Assembly (NCBI GenBank): GCA_035593725.1
Contig: DAOSZN010000023.1
Location: 1-32,094 of the forward strand
From: UBA4971 sp029551185
Lineage (GTDB): Bacteria; Bacillota; SHA-98; UBA4971
Length of the DNA: 32,094 bases
Direction: 5' to 3'
Shown here one piece after another: positions 25,361 through 32,094 of this stretch. Each line of letters begins with the position of its first letter. The stretch's first letter is position 1. Under the pieces are notes generated by a model that made no database searches, had not been told where the DNA came from, and saw only the letters and a list, made by a program, of their open reading frames with translations. Both the position numbers and the translations under genes were made by a program.

Positions 25361-25399
25361 ACTTAACCAAACATTAACATGCTTAAGTAGTTTTGTCAA
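25361..25399 (-). promoter_or_regulatory. Promoter with overlapping inverted repeat of the ArsR gene
   Basis: On the minus strand a perfect TTGACA (25394-25399) is followed after 17 bases by TAATGT (25371-25376), a weak -10. ACTTAA (25361-25366) and TTAAGT (25383-25388) form an inverted repeat that covers the spacer and -10, suited to autorepression by the ArsR protein. Confidence 0.55.
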
Positions 25400-25503
25400 T
25401 GACTCCGCTAAATTCTCTGCAAAACCTTCTCTTCCCCTTCCTCATTAAGTGCTGCGGATCATACGCATGATTTATCATGATGTATACAGAGATGGATTTG
25501 ACC

Positions 25504-26008
25504 ATGAACACGAGGCAGAAGCACGCAATATGGCATACACCTTACGATTCAATGGCATATCCGCTCAGTGATGACCGGCTTGAAATCCTGCTTCGTGCAG
25601 CGAGGGGGCGACCTCAGGCGGGTTGAGGCGGTGTACGCCGGCAGGTACGAACTGCATCCCCGCCCAACCAGGACCGTCCTCCGGCAGGCAGGGCGTGACA
25701 GCCTTTTTGAGTATTGGAGAGGAAACATGGAGCTTCAGTATGGGCGCTTCATGTACTATTTCGAACTCGAAGATAATTCAGGATGCATCCGGTACTACGG
25801 CGAAGGCGGTTTTCGTGACGAGCCGCCACAGGACAGGCCATGGACATGGTGTTTTCATTATCCATGCATCTGGCACCATGACTGCATGGATGATCCCCCC
25901 GACTGGGCCAAGGATGCCGTGGTTTACCAGATTTTCGTGGATAGGTTTGCTAACGGCGACCGTAAGAATGATCCTCCCGGTGTGTCCGAGTGGGGCACGC
26001 CGCCTACG
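25504..26008 (+). pseudogene. Frameshifted, truncated neopullulanase/cyclomaltodextrinase-type GH13 gene
   Basis: From ATG 25504 the reading is MNTRQKHAIWHTPYDSM ... LLRAARG, then the frame is lost at a run of five G (25604-25608). Removing one G joins it to DLRRVEAVYAGRYE ... LEDNSGCIRYYGEGGF ... PPDWAKDAVVYQIFVDRFANGD, which is the CBM34-like N-terminal domain plus the first strand of the GH13 catalytic barrel. Similarity stops after GTPPT at 26008, and sequence of another kind follows. All catalytic residues are missing. No ribosome binding site is evident. An intact GH13 gene of a different subtype lies 4 kb downstream. Confidence 0.8.
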
Positions 26009-26010
26009 TC

Positions 26011-26169
26011 TCAGTCCTTGGTGCCAATTGCAAACTGGCGGAATGGGCTGAAGAGTATAGGCAATTGGTTCCGTTGGTTTGGCCTACCCCCGGAGCAACC
26101 GGGGTGCGCGAAGTTCGGCGCCTCTTCGGGTTGGGGTTTCGGGGCCTGAAGTCTCATCCGACAGATTGA
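26011..26169 (+). pseudogene. Fragment resembling an amidohydrolase-2-type metal-dependent hydrolase
   Basis: Directly after the GH13 fragment, in another frame, about 52 codons read KLAEWAEEYRQLVPL ... TGVREVRRLFGLGFRGLKSHPTD and then TGA. The pattern 'E-x-R-R-x-x-x-L-G-F-R-G-L-K-x-H-P' is typical of amidohydrolase family 2 TIM barrels. No start or further domain is present. RRIIVATDCRDVL, about 60 bases downstream in a different frame, may be a further scrap of the same barrel. Identification is by motif memory only. Confidence 0.5.
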
Positions 26170-26297
26170 ATAATCGGTGTTTCCATATCATAAGCGAAAA
26201 GTGGCCTAATAGACGTATCATTGTGGCGACTGACTGCAGGGACGTATTGGTGGGGGATATCAGACATGACGAAAACCTTACATGCTGCCGTCGTGGG

Positions 26298-26423
26298 CAT
26301 TCGCCTTTTGTATATCTTACGCTGAGTGCAGCTTTTGCCGGGATTGACAGTCAAGTGGAAGAGACAGCTGATATACTCGGCGCGTCGTGGTTTACCATTA
26401 TGAGGAAGCTTACATTTCCCCTG
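26298..26423 (+). pseudogene. Fragment of an ABC transporter permease (EAA-loop region)
   Basis: About 42 codons read SPFVYLTLSAAFAGIDSQVE followed by ETADILGASWFTIMRKLTFPL, the conserved cytoplasmic 'EAA' loop of binding-protein-dependent permeases (polyamine/iron type: xLxxIDxxxEExAxxLGAS). No transmembrane domains flank it. The open frame continues to 26612 with sequence I do not recognise (including TPVRYGLGIGPDVPAEIL). Confidence 0.6.
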
Positions 26424-26620
26424 ACATGGATCAGAGAGCGTGTTTCAGCCCAGACCCCTGTCAGATACGGATTGGGCATAGGGCCGGATGTTCCGGCGGA
26501 GATACTTAGTGCAGTGGGTCGAGGGTACGCTCTTGACCGGAGCGGAAAGTGCGTGGAACACACAGCACCTGCATATCGAGCCATGGTTTACGGGCAAGGC
26601 TACGAATTCTGACGCCTCAT

Positions 26621-26989
26621 CTACCTGCGGCTGTGCATTGATCCGGGTTTTGTGCCTTCTGATATGAACAACAAACCCGATGCCACTCCGGGAAGGCCCA
26701 GGAATAAGACCATCTGTAACCCAAGTGGGGTGAACAGCCGATCCGAAAGATATCCGAAAAACCAGAGCGCAAGAACGCCTTCAAGTACCAGAAAGATCCC
26801 GCCGACAAAGTTCCGCTTTCGTGCGGTAAGAGCGGTAGCCAAGAAGATAAGTCCCGGAACTAATGCATGCATTAAGGTCCCCAAAATGCCGATTCCTTCA
26901 CTGATACCGGATGCCAGGCCGAAGAATGTCCACCAACCTCCCCATAACAATGATAAAATACCGGCAACTCGTAATCTACGTGATTTCAT
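26621..26989 (-). CDS. Small membrane protein, four predicted helices
   Basis: A 122-residue hydrophobic protein. The start at 26989 (MKSRRLRVAGILSLL) is preferred over 27067 because GGGGGAG lies 6 bases upstream. Four hydrophobic segments are visible: GILSLLWGGWWTFFGLA, GTLMHALVPGLIFLATAL, FVGGIFLVLEGVLALWFF and MVLFLGLPGVASGLLFI, with basic cytoplasmic loops. Similar small proteins of unknown function are common in Bacillota. It is surrounded by gene fragments yet appears intact. Confidence 0.75.
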   Translation of the reverse strand: MKSRRLRVAGILSLLWGGWWTFFGLASGISEGIGILGTLMHALVPGLIFLATALTARKRNFVGGIFLVLEGVLALWFFGYLSDRLFTPLGLQMVLFLGLPGVASGLLFISEGTKPGSMHSRR

Positions 26990-27673
26990 GAGGCGCTCCC
27001 CCTTTTCGTAAGTTCTTTGGGAAATGTCAGCGCGTTTTCCGGACAGGAAGAATATCAAAGCACACAAGTATGAGTATGCGATTTTTTACCAAATACGCTT
27101 ATCCGCGCAAATTCTGTCACCTCTTCCGCGGCGTGGTGCTGTGGCCTTGCCGGATGAATTATGCTTTCGCCATATGATTGCAGGATCCTTGTACTCGAAT
27201 GATCTTTGAAGGGACAGGCGGGTTGACGACAATACAGACATCCTGCTTGCAGATGCCGGCCGGATGTTTGTTGCAAGGCCTCTCTTTAACGTGCTCCTTA
27301 CATGCCATCTTGTGGATTTGCCGGGGTCACAAGTCAGTTGTGCGCGAATTGCCCCGTCCTAACAACATTGGAATTGCAAGCGATATTTCATCCTGAAATG
27401 CACCGGATAGCGCCCTAAAGATGATCCCAGATATTACCTTGCTAATGAAGACCATGTTAAGCAGGATATTCAAGGTTTCGGCGCGAACTAGCTATTACAT
27501 AATGCCACTATGATAGCATGATGGCATGGTGACAATCATAGCAACGGCAACCGGACTTCATGTCCGGATTCAGCCTCGCGCCTTCCACCGGCAAGTATCC
27601 GGCAAGTCCGGAAACCTTCAGCCAATACGGAAGGCGGATTGCTTTATGAGAGGGAAAGGATGATTATCCCATC
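26990..27673. other. Gene-poor stretch, 684 bp
   Basis: No intact gene is recognised. Short open frames on both strands lack ribosome binding sites. DDNTDILLADAGRMFVARP (near 27225) and DDPRYYLANEDHVKQDI (near 27420) look protein-like but I could not assign them; they may be more gene scraps. CCGGACTTCATGTCCGG (near 27550) is a short palindrome. Confidence 0.4.
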
Positions 27674-29389
27674 ATGGGTTTGCTGAAACACAGACACAAA
27701 AAAGCCGTAACTGCGTTTACGGTTTTGGCTCTTACGCTCTCGCCCATAAGCCTTGCCGAGGTATCTGCGGCGACTCTTAGCCGGCATGCCTGCTTGTTGC
27801 AAAATCCCTCACTGGAAGTCGCTACTCTTGCGGTTTATCCAGCCGAAGGGAAGGTGGAAGGGAGCGCTTGTTTCCCTGAAGGGAAGATGAATACTGCATC
27901 GGGTTTTGGGACCGGTCCGGTTGAAAAGGGCTCATATCCCATTTTAGGCAGTCAGACTGATCCAAGCTTAAATGTGGTGGTTCGCGGGGAGCAAGGCCCC
28001 ATGCTATTCATTGGCGGGAGCATGGGAATCTCAGGCGAGGTCTACTTCGGCGACATGCCTGTTGCGCCTGATCCATATGCTGCCGAGCCCGGTGACTCCG
28101 GATCTGCCGATACTGACCCCAGCTACGGCAGTTCTCACGAAGGTGAGTCCGGTGGCGCTGAGAACATAGAAGGTGACTCCGGTAACGCCGGCGGGACAGA
28201 TGCCGGGCAAACCGGCGATTCAGTAAACGGGGAACCGGATGAAGACGACTGGGACAGCTATCTGCCGCCAAAGCCAAAAGGCATGACGCTCCCTGGTATC
28301 CGTCAGAATCTTGACCTAATTGTCGACGCCGAACTCGGTGAGTCTGTTCAGGCTTATACAAGGCTTTCAATGAGCGGAGTTTGGGGGGTAAGCAGATCAA
28401 GTGACGCAAGCCCTTGGATGCCGTCAATGATAAGACCGCTCCTTGTTGACGAGGCCTGGGTTAGGTATGCCACAGAAGACTTTCAGGTGCGCGCAGGTAA
28501 ACAGAGGTTTTCCTTGGGCCCTGTCGGGCTCTTGGGTAGGACGGACTTAGAAGCCGCCGAAGCGATTGTCCTTGACACAGGATCCGAGAAATGGGGTTTG
28601 CGAGGAGTATGGTCAAGGCTCAGCTCAGGATATTATTACAACAGTTCCTTTGTAACTCGCGCTGATAATCTCCTGGCATTTAGGCTGGCTTGGCCTATGG
28701 CAGATACGTGGGCCTTCGGGTTGAACTACTTAGCCAGCGGCCTAGGAGATGAAACCGGCATCTCCGTAGATGTCCTAGGGAATACCGGAGGCCGAAACAT
28801 CGCAGCAGAGATCGGAATGTTTGAATCAAGCTCAACTCTTTATCCTGAATATCGAACATCCGGATGGGTGCCTGGATTCATCCTGAAAGCGGAAGCAGTT
28901 AACACTCCTCAGCATCGCCTGGAGTTTTCATATGGCTATCTCTCTCGGGGATTCGCCCCGTATTACTCGAGCGTGGCGTCACGCTCAGGCGGACTTGTAA
29001 TTCCCTTTGACCAAAACACTCAAGGGATAGCAGCAAACTATGACCTGCGCCTGTCTCCTTTCACTGAGGTCAACTTGAAAGTCGCGCATCTTCGTTTTCT
29101 GGACAATGAGGCCGCTCATGACGAAGGGGGCAACGACAATGGGGACAGCAGCGGTAAGGATCAAAACGGCGCCAATCAAAATGGTTTGGACGGAAACAGG
29201 GCCGGCGAAGTGACGCAACACGTACTATCAATGGCGCAATCTGAGATTACGCCTGTAGCGCTTGGGTCTGTGTCTATAAGACACGAACTTAAGAAGAATA
29301 TATTCGCAGAAGGAAAATATGAACACTGGTGGATGGAAAACGGAAGCAACTACGGACGGCTCACAGCAGGAATAACCGTGGGCTTCTAG
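27674..29389 (+). CDS. Porin-like outer-membrane beta-barrel protein with acidic linker
   Basis: A 571-residue exported protein. A long signal peptide (about 1-33, HRHKKAVTAFTVLALTLS, VSAA cleavage region) is followed by about 100 residues of uncertain fold, a Gly/Asp/Ser/Glu-rich linker (about 132-196) and a predicted barrel from about 205 onward. The barrel part has porin-style strands, for example AWVRYATEDFQVRAGKQRF and LGLGDETG-like turns, and ends YGRLTAGITVGF, with the C-terminal Phe signature of outer-membrane proteins. A second low-complexity Asn/Asp/Gly loop lies near residues 478-512. It is not obviously homologous to the two paralogs at 15-19 kb. AAAGGA lies 14 bases before the ATG, a long spacing. 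The amidase gene follows within 5 bases, so they are probably cotranscribed. Confidence 0.78.
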   Translation: MGLLKHRHKKAVTAFTVLALTLSPISLAEVSAATLSRHACLLQNPSLEVATLAVYPAEGKVEGSACFPEGKMNTASGFGTGPVEKGSYPILGSQTDPSLNVVVRGEQGPMLFIGGSMGISGEVYFGDMPVAPDPYAAEPGDSGSADTDPSYGSSHEGESGGAENIEGDSGNAGGTDAGQTGDSVNGEPDEDDWDSYLPPKPKGMTLPGIRQNLDLIVDAELGESVQAYTRLSMSGVWGVSRSSDASPWMPSMIRPLLVDEAWVRYATEDFQVRAGKQRFSLGPVGLLGRTDLEAAEAIVLDTGSEKWGLRGVWSRLSSGYYYNSSFVTRADNLLAFRLAWPMADTWAFGLNYLASGLGDETGISVDVLGNTGGRNIAAEIGMFESSSTLYPEYRTSGWVPGFILKAEAVNTPQHRLEFSYGYLSRGFAPYYSSVASRSGGLVIPFDQNTQGIAANYDLRLSPFTEVNLKVAHLRFLDNEAAHDEGGNDNGDSSGKDQNGANQNGLDGNRAGEVTQHVLSMAQSEITPVALGSVSIRHELKKNIFAEGKYEHWWMENGSNYGRLTAGITVGF

Positions 29390-29393
29390 GGAA

Positions 29394-30185
29394 ATGGGGG
29401 TCTTAGGAATCATGAAATGTACACGTCAAAAGACAGGTACACGATCTACACAGGACAGCGTAATCACACGGACTACACGCCTAGGTACAACTACTCGGAC
29501 TGCACACCTAAACACTACCGGGCGGACTACATACCTTAGCACAACCACGCGGATTGTCCCAATCCTAGTGTTACTGGCTTTGATCTCCATATCTTCCTTG
29601 ATGTCTTTCCCTGCGTTAGCCAGGGGAGGCTTGGAAGGTGTTAAGATATTCATTGATCCCGGCCACGGCGGACCGGAACCCGGGGCAGTAGGCCCTTCCG
29701 GGCTTCGGGAAGCGGATGTAAACCTTCGTGTGAGTCTTGCTCTCCGAAATTGCCTGACGGAATACGGCGGGGCGCAGGTTATGATGTCACGTACAGACAA
29801 TGTTGATCTGGGACTCGGCGAGCGGGTCACACTGGCTAACAACTGGGGGGCTGATAGGTTCATATCCGTCCATCACAACGCGTCTGTAAATCGTGACTAT
29901 AACGCAACTGAAACCTATGCATATTACTATGCGGACGGCATTGCAACTGATATGCAAGAGAAGGTGCACAATCGTCTTCTTGAAGGCCTTGGCCTCAGAG
30001 ACGGCAAGGCGCGAACAGCCGGGTTTTACGTGCTTCGTAACACGTACATGCCTTCAATTCTCACAGAGGCCTCATACATCAGCAATCCATACGAAGAGGC
30101 CAGACTCAGGGATATGGGATACACTTGGCGCGAAGCATATTATATTTACCTCGGTATCGCTGATCACTTCGGTGTAGCGCCATAG
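29394..30185 (+). CDS. N-acetylmuramoyl-L-alanine amidase (Amidase_3) with repetitive N-terminus
   Basis: A 263-residue zinc amidase that cleaves the MurNAc-L-Ala bond of peptidoglycan. Catalytic domain about 82-260: IFIDPGHGG (His91), GLREADVNL (Glu106), SVHHNA (His) and ILTEASYISNP (catalytic Glu). One hydrophobic helix (about 54-72) is an anchor or signal, so the domain is extracytoplasmic. The preceding ~53 residues are Thr/Arg-rich and made of 9-residue repeats, unlike other amidases. Starts possible at 29394 or 29412 (MKCTRQK). It follows the porin-like gene by 4 bases, an arrangement that fits envelope remodelling. Confidence 0.93.
   Translation: MGVLGIMKCTRQKTGTRSTQDSVITRTTRLGTTTRTAHLNTTGRTTYLSTTTRIVPILVLLALISISSLMSFPALARGGLEGVKIFIDPGHGGPEPGAVGPSGLREADVNLRVSLALRNCLTEYGGAQVMMSRTDNVDLGLGERVTLANNWGADRFISVHHNASVNRDYNATETYAYYYADGIATDMQEKVHNRLLEGLGLRDGKARTAGFYVLRNTYMPSILTEASYISNPYEEARLRDMGYTWREAYYIYLGIADHFGVAP
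29442..29549 (+). repeat. 27-bp degenerate tandem repeats in the amidase gene
   Basis: Three clear units start at 29469, 29496 and 29523, each beginning CGGACTnCA and 27 bases long, and a diverged one starts at 29442. They encode RSTQDSVIT, RTTRLGTTT, RTAHLNTTG and RTTYLSTTT, followed by RIV where the membrane helix starts. Confidence 0.8.
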
Positions 30186-30222
30186 GAAGAAAATGCTCCT
30201 GTTTTTCTCTTACAAATGACAG

Positions 30223-30228
30223 TATAAT
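30223..30228 (+). promoter_or_regulatory. -10 element before the GH13 gene
   Basis: A perfect TATAAT about 60 bases before the start codon. No good -35 is seen 17 bases upstream (only TGTTTT). Confidence 0.4.
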
Positions 30229-30286
30229 TAAAGTGCAGCTACATAGCATAAGCTTCAGCTAGAGTGATGGGAAGGGGAGCAGGAGA

Positions 30287-31984
30287 TTGGACGCAATCTA
30301 TAAACAACTCAGCCCAACACGTGTCCGTGGAGGAATCAGGTTTCGCTATTTTGACTTACACGCGTCTTCGGTGAATATCGCGGGAGAATTCAACTGCTGG
30401 AACAAAGACTCATGTGAACTTACGAAGTACCCCTGCGGTGTCTGGGAGACGGTAATCCCGCTTACGGTAATCCCGCTTAATGAGGGTGTATGCCAATATA
30501 AATTCATAGTGGACGGCATGTGGATACATGACCCGGCAAATCCTTGTATGATGCTAAATGAATACGGAGGGGTGAATTCCGCGCTTGAAATCACAGATGA
30601 CGGTGATGTCCACCTACCGAACCCGTCCACCGGGGCGCGGGGATACGGCAAGCTAAGAGCGGTTTCCAGTCCGGACTGGTTGCAGGATGCCGTAATCTAT
30701 GAAGTCTTCCCACGTGCATTTACAGATGAGGGGACACTTGACGCTGTAAGGCGCAGAATCCCGGAACTTCACGATCTTGGTGTAACATGCATATGGCTCA
30801 TGCCGGTACATCCTATTGGCGTATGTGGCAGAAAAGGGATTCTCGGAAGTCCGTACGCCATCTCTGACTACCGGAGCATTCATCCGGATCTCGGCACGCT
30901 TTTCGACCTCAAGAGACTTGTTAGGACGGCTCATGGTTACGGGATGAAGGTAATAATGGATTTTGTCGCAAACCATAGCGCAAGAGATTGCAAACTCCAG
31001 CAGGTTCATCCTCAGTGGTACAAGCGCGATTCCCATGGCAGGCCGGAGTCCCCCGGATTCGGGTGGACTGACGTCTTAGGGTTCGACTATAGAAACCGGG
31101 ATCTTAGAGCCTATATGATCGAGACAATGTGCTATTACATCAAGGAGTGTGACATAGACGGCTACAGATGTGATGTAGCTGCCTTGGTGCCTACGGATTT
31201 CTGGCGCGAAGCCAGATGCGCAATGAAGCAGCTTAAACCTGACGCCATCTTACTCGCTGAATCCCATGAACCATCCCATAATGCTACAGCCTTTGATATG
31301 ACCTATGAAGAGAACCTTCCTCAGGTATTGCAGAAAGTCTTCAGAGGGACACTTTCTGCGAGGTCAATCCGACATCTCATAGAAGAGGACAGACTTACCT
31401 TTCCTCTGGGATCCATGCGTCTTCGCTACTTGGAAAACCATGACCGGCCGCGGGCAGCGGAAATCCTCGGTGTACGTGGTTTAAAAGTTGCAGCTGCTCT
31501 TCTCTTTACGTTGGACGGCGTGCCTCTCATCCATAACGGCCAGGAGATTGCAGAACGTCAGAGATTATCCTTGTTTGACCCGGCTAAGATTCACTGGGAC
31601 AACGGGGACTATATTATGAGGGAAGTATACAGACACCTTTCCCGCATGCGCCGTGACATTCCTGCCCTAAGGCGCGGTTCACTGACCTTTCTCAATGTAG
31701 TCAGGGATGACTCAGTGCTCGCCTACTACCGCGAGTATGAAGACAGCCGTATTGTCGTTCTCCTCAACTTCACATGTGAAATGATTAGAACCGGAATAGG
31801 CGCACCAAGGGATCTGGTTCGTAATTACGCGGAGACAGGTTATCGTTTCACTGAACTAAACGGCCAAACCTCACCTGTATGCATTGGCGGACAAGGTCTT
31901 CTTGGGCGGGAAGTTGCCTTGGAGCCATACGGAATAAGGATCTTCTCTCTCGAGGCTATCAGCCCTTGTCGCTGTATTGCATAA
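30287..31984 (+). CDS. Cytoplasmic GH13 alpha-amylase-type glycosidase with CBM48-like N-terminus
   Basis: A 565-residue alpha-glucan-active enzyme without a signal peptide. Residues about 15-100 form a glycogen-binding/early-set domain (SVNIAGEFNCWN ... CQYKFIVDGMWIHDPANP). The catalytic barrel starts at DAVIYEVFPRAF (134). The four GH13 conserved regions are intact: DFVANHS (225-231), GYRCDVA with nucleophile Asp296, LLAESHEP with acid/base Glu325, and YLENHDRPR with Asp386. A C-terminal beta domain closes it (VLAYYREYEDSRIVVLLNF). Starts at TTG with AAGGGGAG about 7 bases upstream. Specific activity (amylase, maltogenic or branching-like hydrolase) is undetermined. A perfect 15-bp tandem duplication in the N-terminal domain repeats TVIPL. 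Confidence 0.93.
   Translation: MDAIYKQLSPTRVRGGIRFRYFDLHASSVNIAGEFNCWNKDSCELTKYPCGVWETVIPLTVIPLNEGVCQYKFIVDGMWIHDPANPCMMLNEYGGVNSALEITDDGDVHLPNPSTGARGYGKLRAVSSPDWLQDAVIYEVFPRAFTDEGTLDAVRRRIPELHDLGVTCIWLMPVHPIGVCGRKGILGSPYAISDYRSIHPDLGTLFDLKRLVRTAHGYGMKVIMDFVANHSARDCKLQQVHPQWYKRDSHGRPESPGFGWTDVLGFDYRNRDLRAYMIETMCYYIKECDIDGYRCDVAALVPTDFWREARCAMKQLKPDAILLAESHEPSHNATAFDMTYEENLPQVLQKVFRGTLSARSIRHLIEEDRLTFPLGSMRLRYLENHDRPRAAEILGVRGLKVAAALLFTLDGVPLIHNGQEIAERQRLSLFDPAKIHWDNGDYIMREVYRHLSRMRRDIPALRRGSLTFLNVVRDDSVLAYYREYEDSRIVVLLNFTCEMIRTGIGAPRDLVRNYAETGYRFTELNGQTSPVCIGGQGLLGREVALEPYGIRIFSLEAISPCRCIA
30449..30478 (+). repeat. Perfect 15-bp tandem duplication in the GH13 gene
   Basis: ACGGTAATCCCGCTT occurs twice head to tail (30449-30463 and 30464-30478), duplicating TVIPL in a beta strand of the glycogen-binding domain. 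Identity of the copies suggests a recent event. Confidence 0.9.
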
Positions 31985-32071
31985 TCACGTCTATCCAGTC
32001 GTAAGCGTCACTCTTCATTCTGAACCTTGATTGCTTTGACTCTGATTCTCACTGTAAGCCTTCTTATTAGG

Positions 32072-32092
32072 TGTGGCCGATTTTCGGCCACA
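32072..32092. repeat. Palindromic copy of the repeat core at the right edge
   Basis: GTGGCCGA-TTT-TCGGCCAC is an 8-bp inverted repeat. Read on the minus strand it is GTGGCCGAAAATCGGCCAC (allowing for the odd-length centre), nearly the consensus of the repeats at 57-510. It may begin another element or array outside the window. Confidence 0.55.
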
Positions 32093-32094
32093 AA

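Noticed and set aside
26079..26612. 177-residue open frame as one intact protein
   Set aside because: Only ~42 codons match an ABC permease loop; the flanks belong to other or unrecognised sequence and no transmembrane helices or ribosome binding site are present.
28008..28427. 139-residue Arg/Ser-rich open frame on the minus strand
   Set aside because: It is the shadow of the low-complexity linker of the porin-like gene on the plus strand.
32073..32091. Palindrome as a transcription terminator of the GH13 gene
   Set aside because: There is no T-tract after the stem within the window, and the sequence matches the repeat family of the left edge better.

Overview
The window looks like a chromosome segment of an endospore-forming Bacillota with a diderm (outer-membrane) cell plan. 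The Bacillota signal comes from a polA ... ytaF-coaE neighbourhood, strong AGGAGG-type ribosome binding sites, frequent GTG/TTG starts and a YtaF sporulation membrane protein. The diderm signal comes from three large secreted proteins predicted to be beta-barrels (15369-17267, 17551-19647, 27674-29389): two end exactly in the terminal-Phe signature of outer membrane proteins and the third carries the same signature eight residues before its end. An SLH-domain protein lies in the same window. Limnochordia-like or related deep Bacillota lineages would fit; that placement is inference.

Layout. 1-704: an array of degenerate ~20-bp repeats (mobile-element-end-like), then a tRNA-Leu(CAA) gene with its own promoter on the minus strand. 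943-2662: an AT-rich, probably acquired MFS transporter with a damaged or non-canonical start codon, and a small hypothetical gene. 3141-8462: a YbaK-type tRNA deacylase, thiamine-monophosphate kinase with an unusual Q/G/P-rich insertion, and three tandem, overlapping M42 aminopeptidases, closed by a strong terminator. 8729-11795: an L,D-transpeptidase with a repetitive linker and a triple-SLH surface protein. 12198-14987: DNA polymerase I with a degenerate proofreading site. 15369-19647: two paralogous outer-membrane-type proteins, each with a near-consensus promoter. 19792-21843: ytaF, coaE and a lytic transglycosylase. 22023-24160: nicotinate phosphoribosyltransferase and a uridine-phosphorylase-family enzyme.

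23188-27670 is rich in decayed genes: a GntR regulator remnant, an MTA/SAH-deaminase remnant whose end contains a perfect TTGACA-17-TATAAT promoter for tRNA-Leu(GAG), a frameshifted and truncated neopullulanase-type GH13 gene, and short amidohydrolase and ABC-permease fragments. An ArsR-type regulator with a Cys-rich tail and a small membrane protein survive among them. 27674-31984: a third porin-like protein, an N-acetylmuramoyl-L-alanine amidase with 27-bp tandem repeats at its N-terminus, and an intact cytoplasmic GH13 alpha-amylase-type enzyme. The window ends with another copy of the repeat core seen at its beginning.

Functional themes are envelope construction and turnover (L,D-transpeptidase, lytic transglycosylase, amidase, SLH protein, porin-like barrels), peptide degradation (three M42 peptidases), nucleotide/cofactor salvage (CoaE, ThiL, NAPRTase, nucleoside phosphorylase) and alpha-glucan use. 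A recurring oddity is low-complexity, repeat-derived coding sequence inserted into otherwise conserved proteins. I did not identify a clearly new defence or mobile system. The most novel material is the outer-membrane-type paralog pair with its structured leader, and the repeat array at the left edge.
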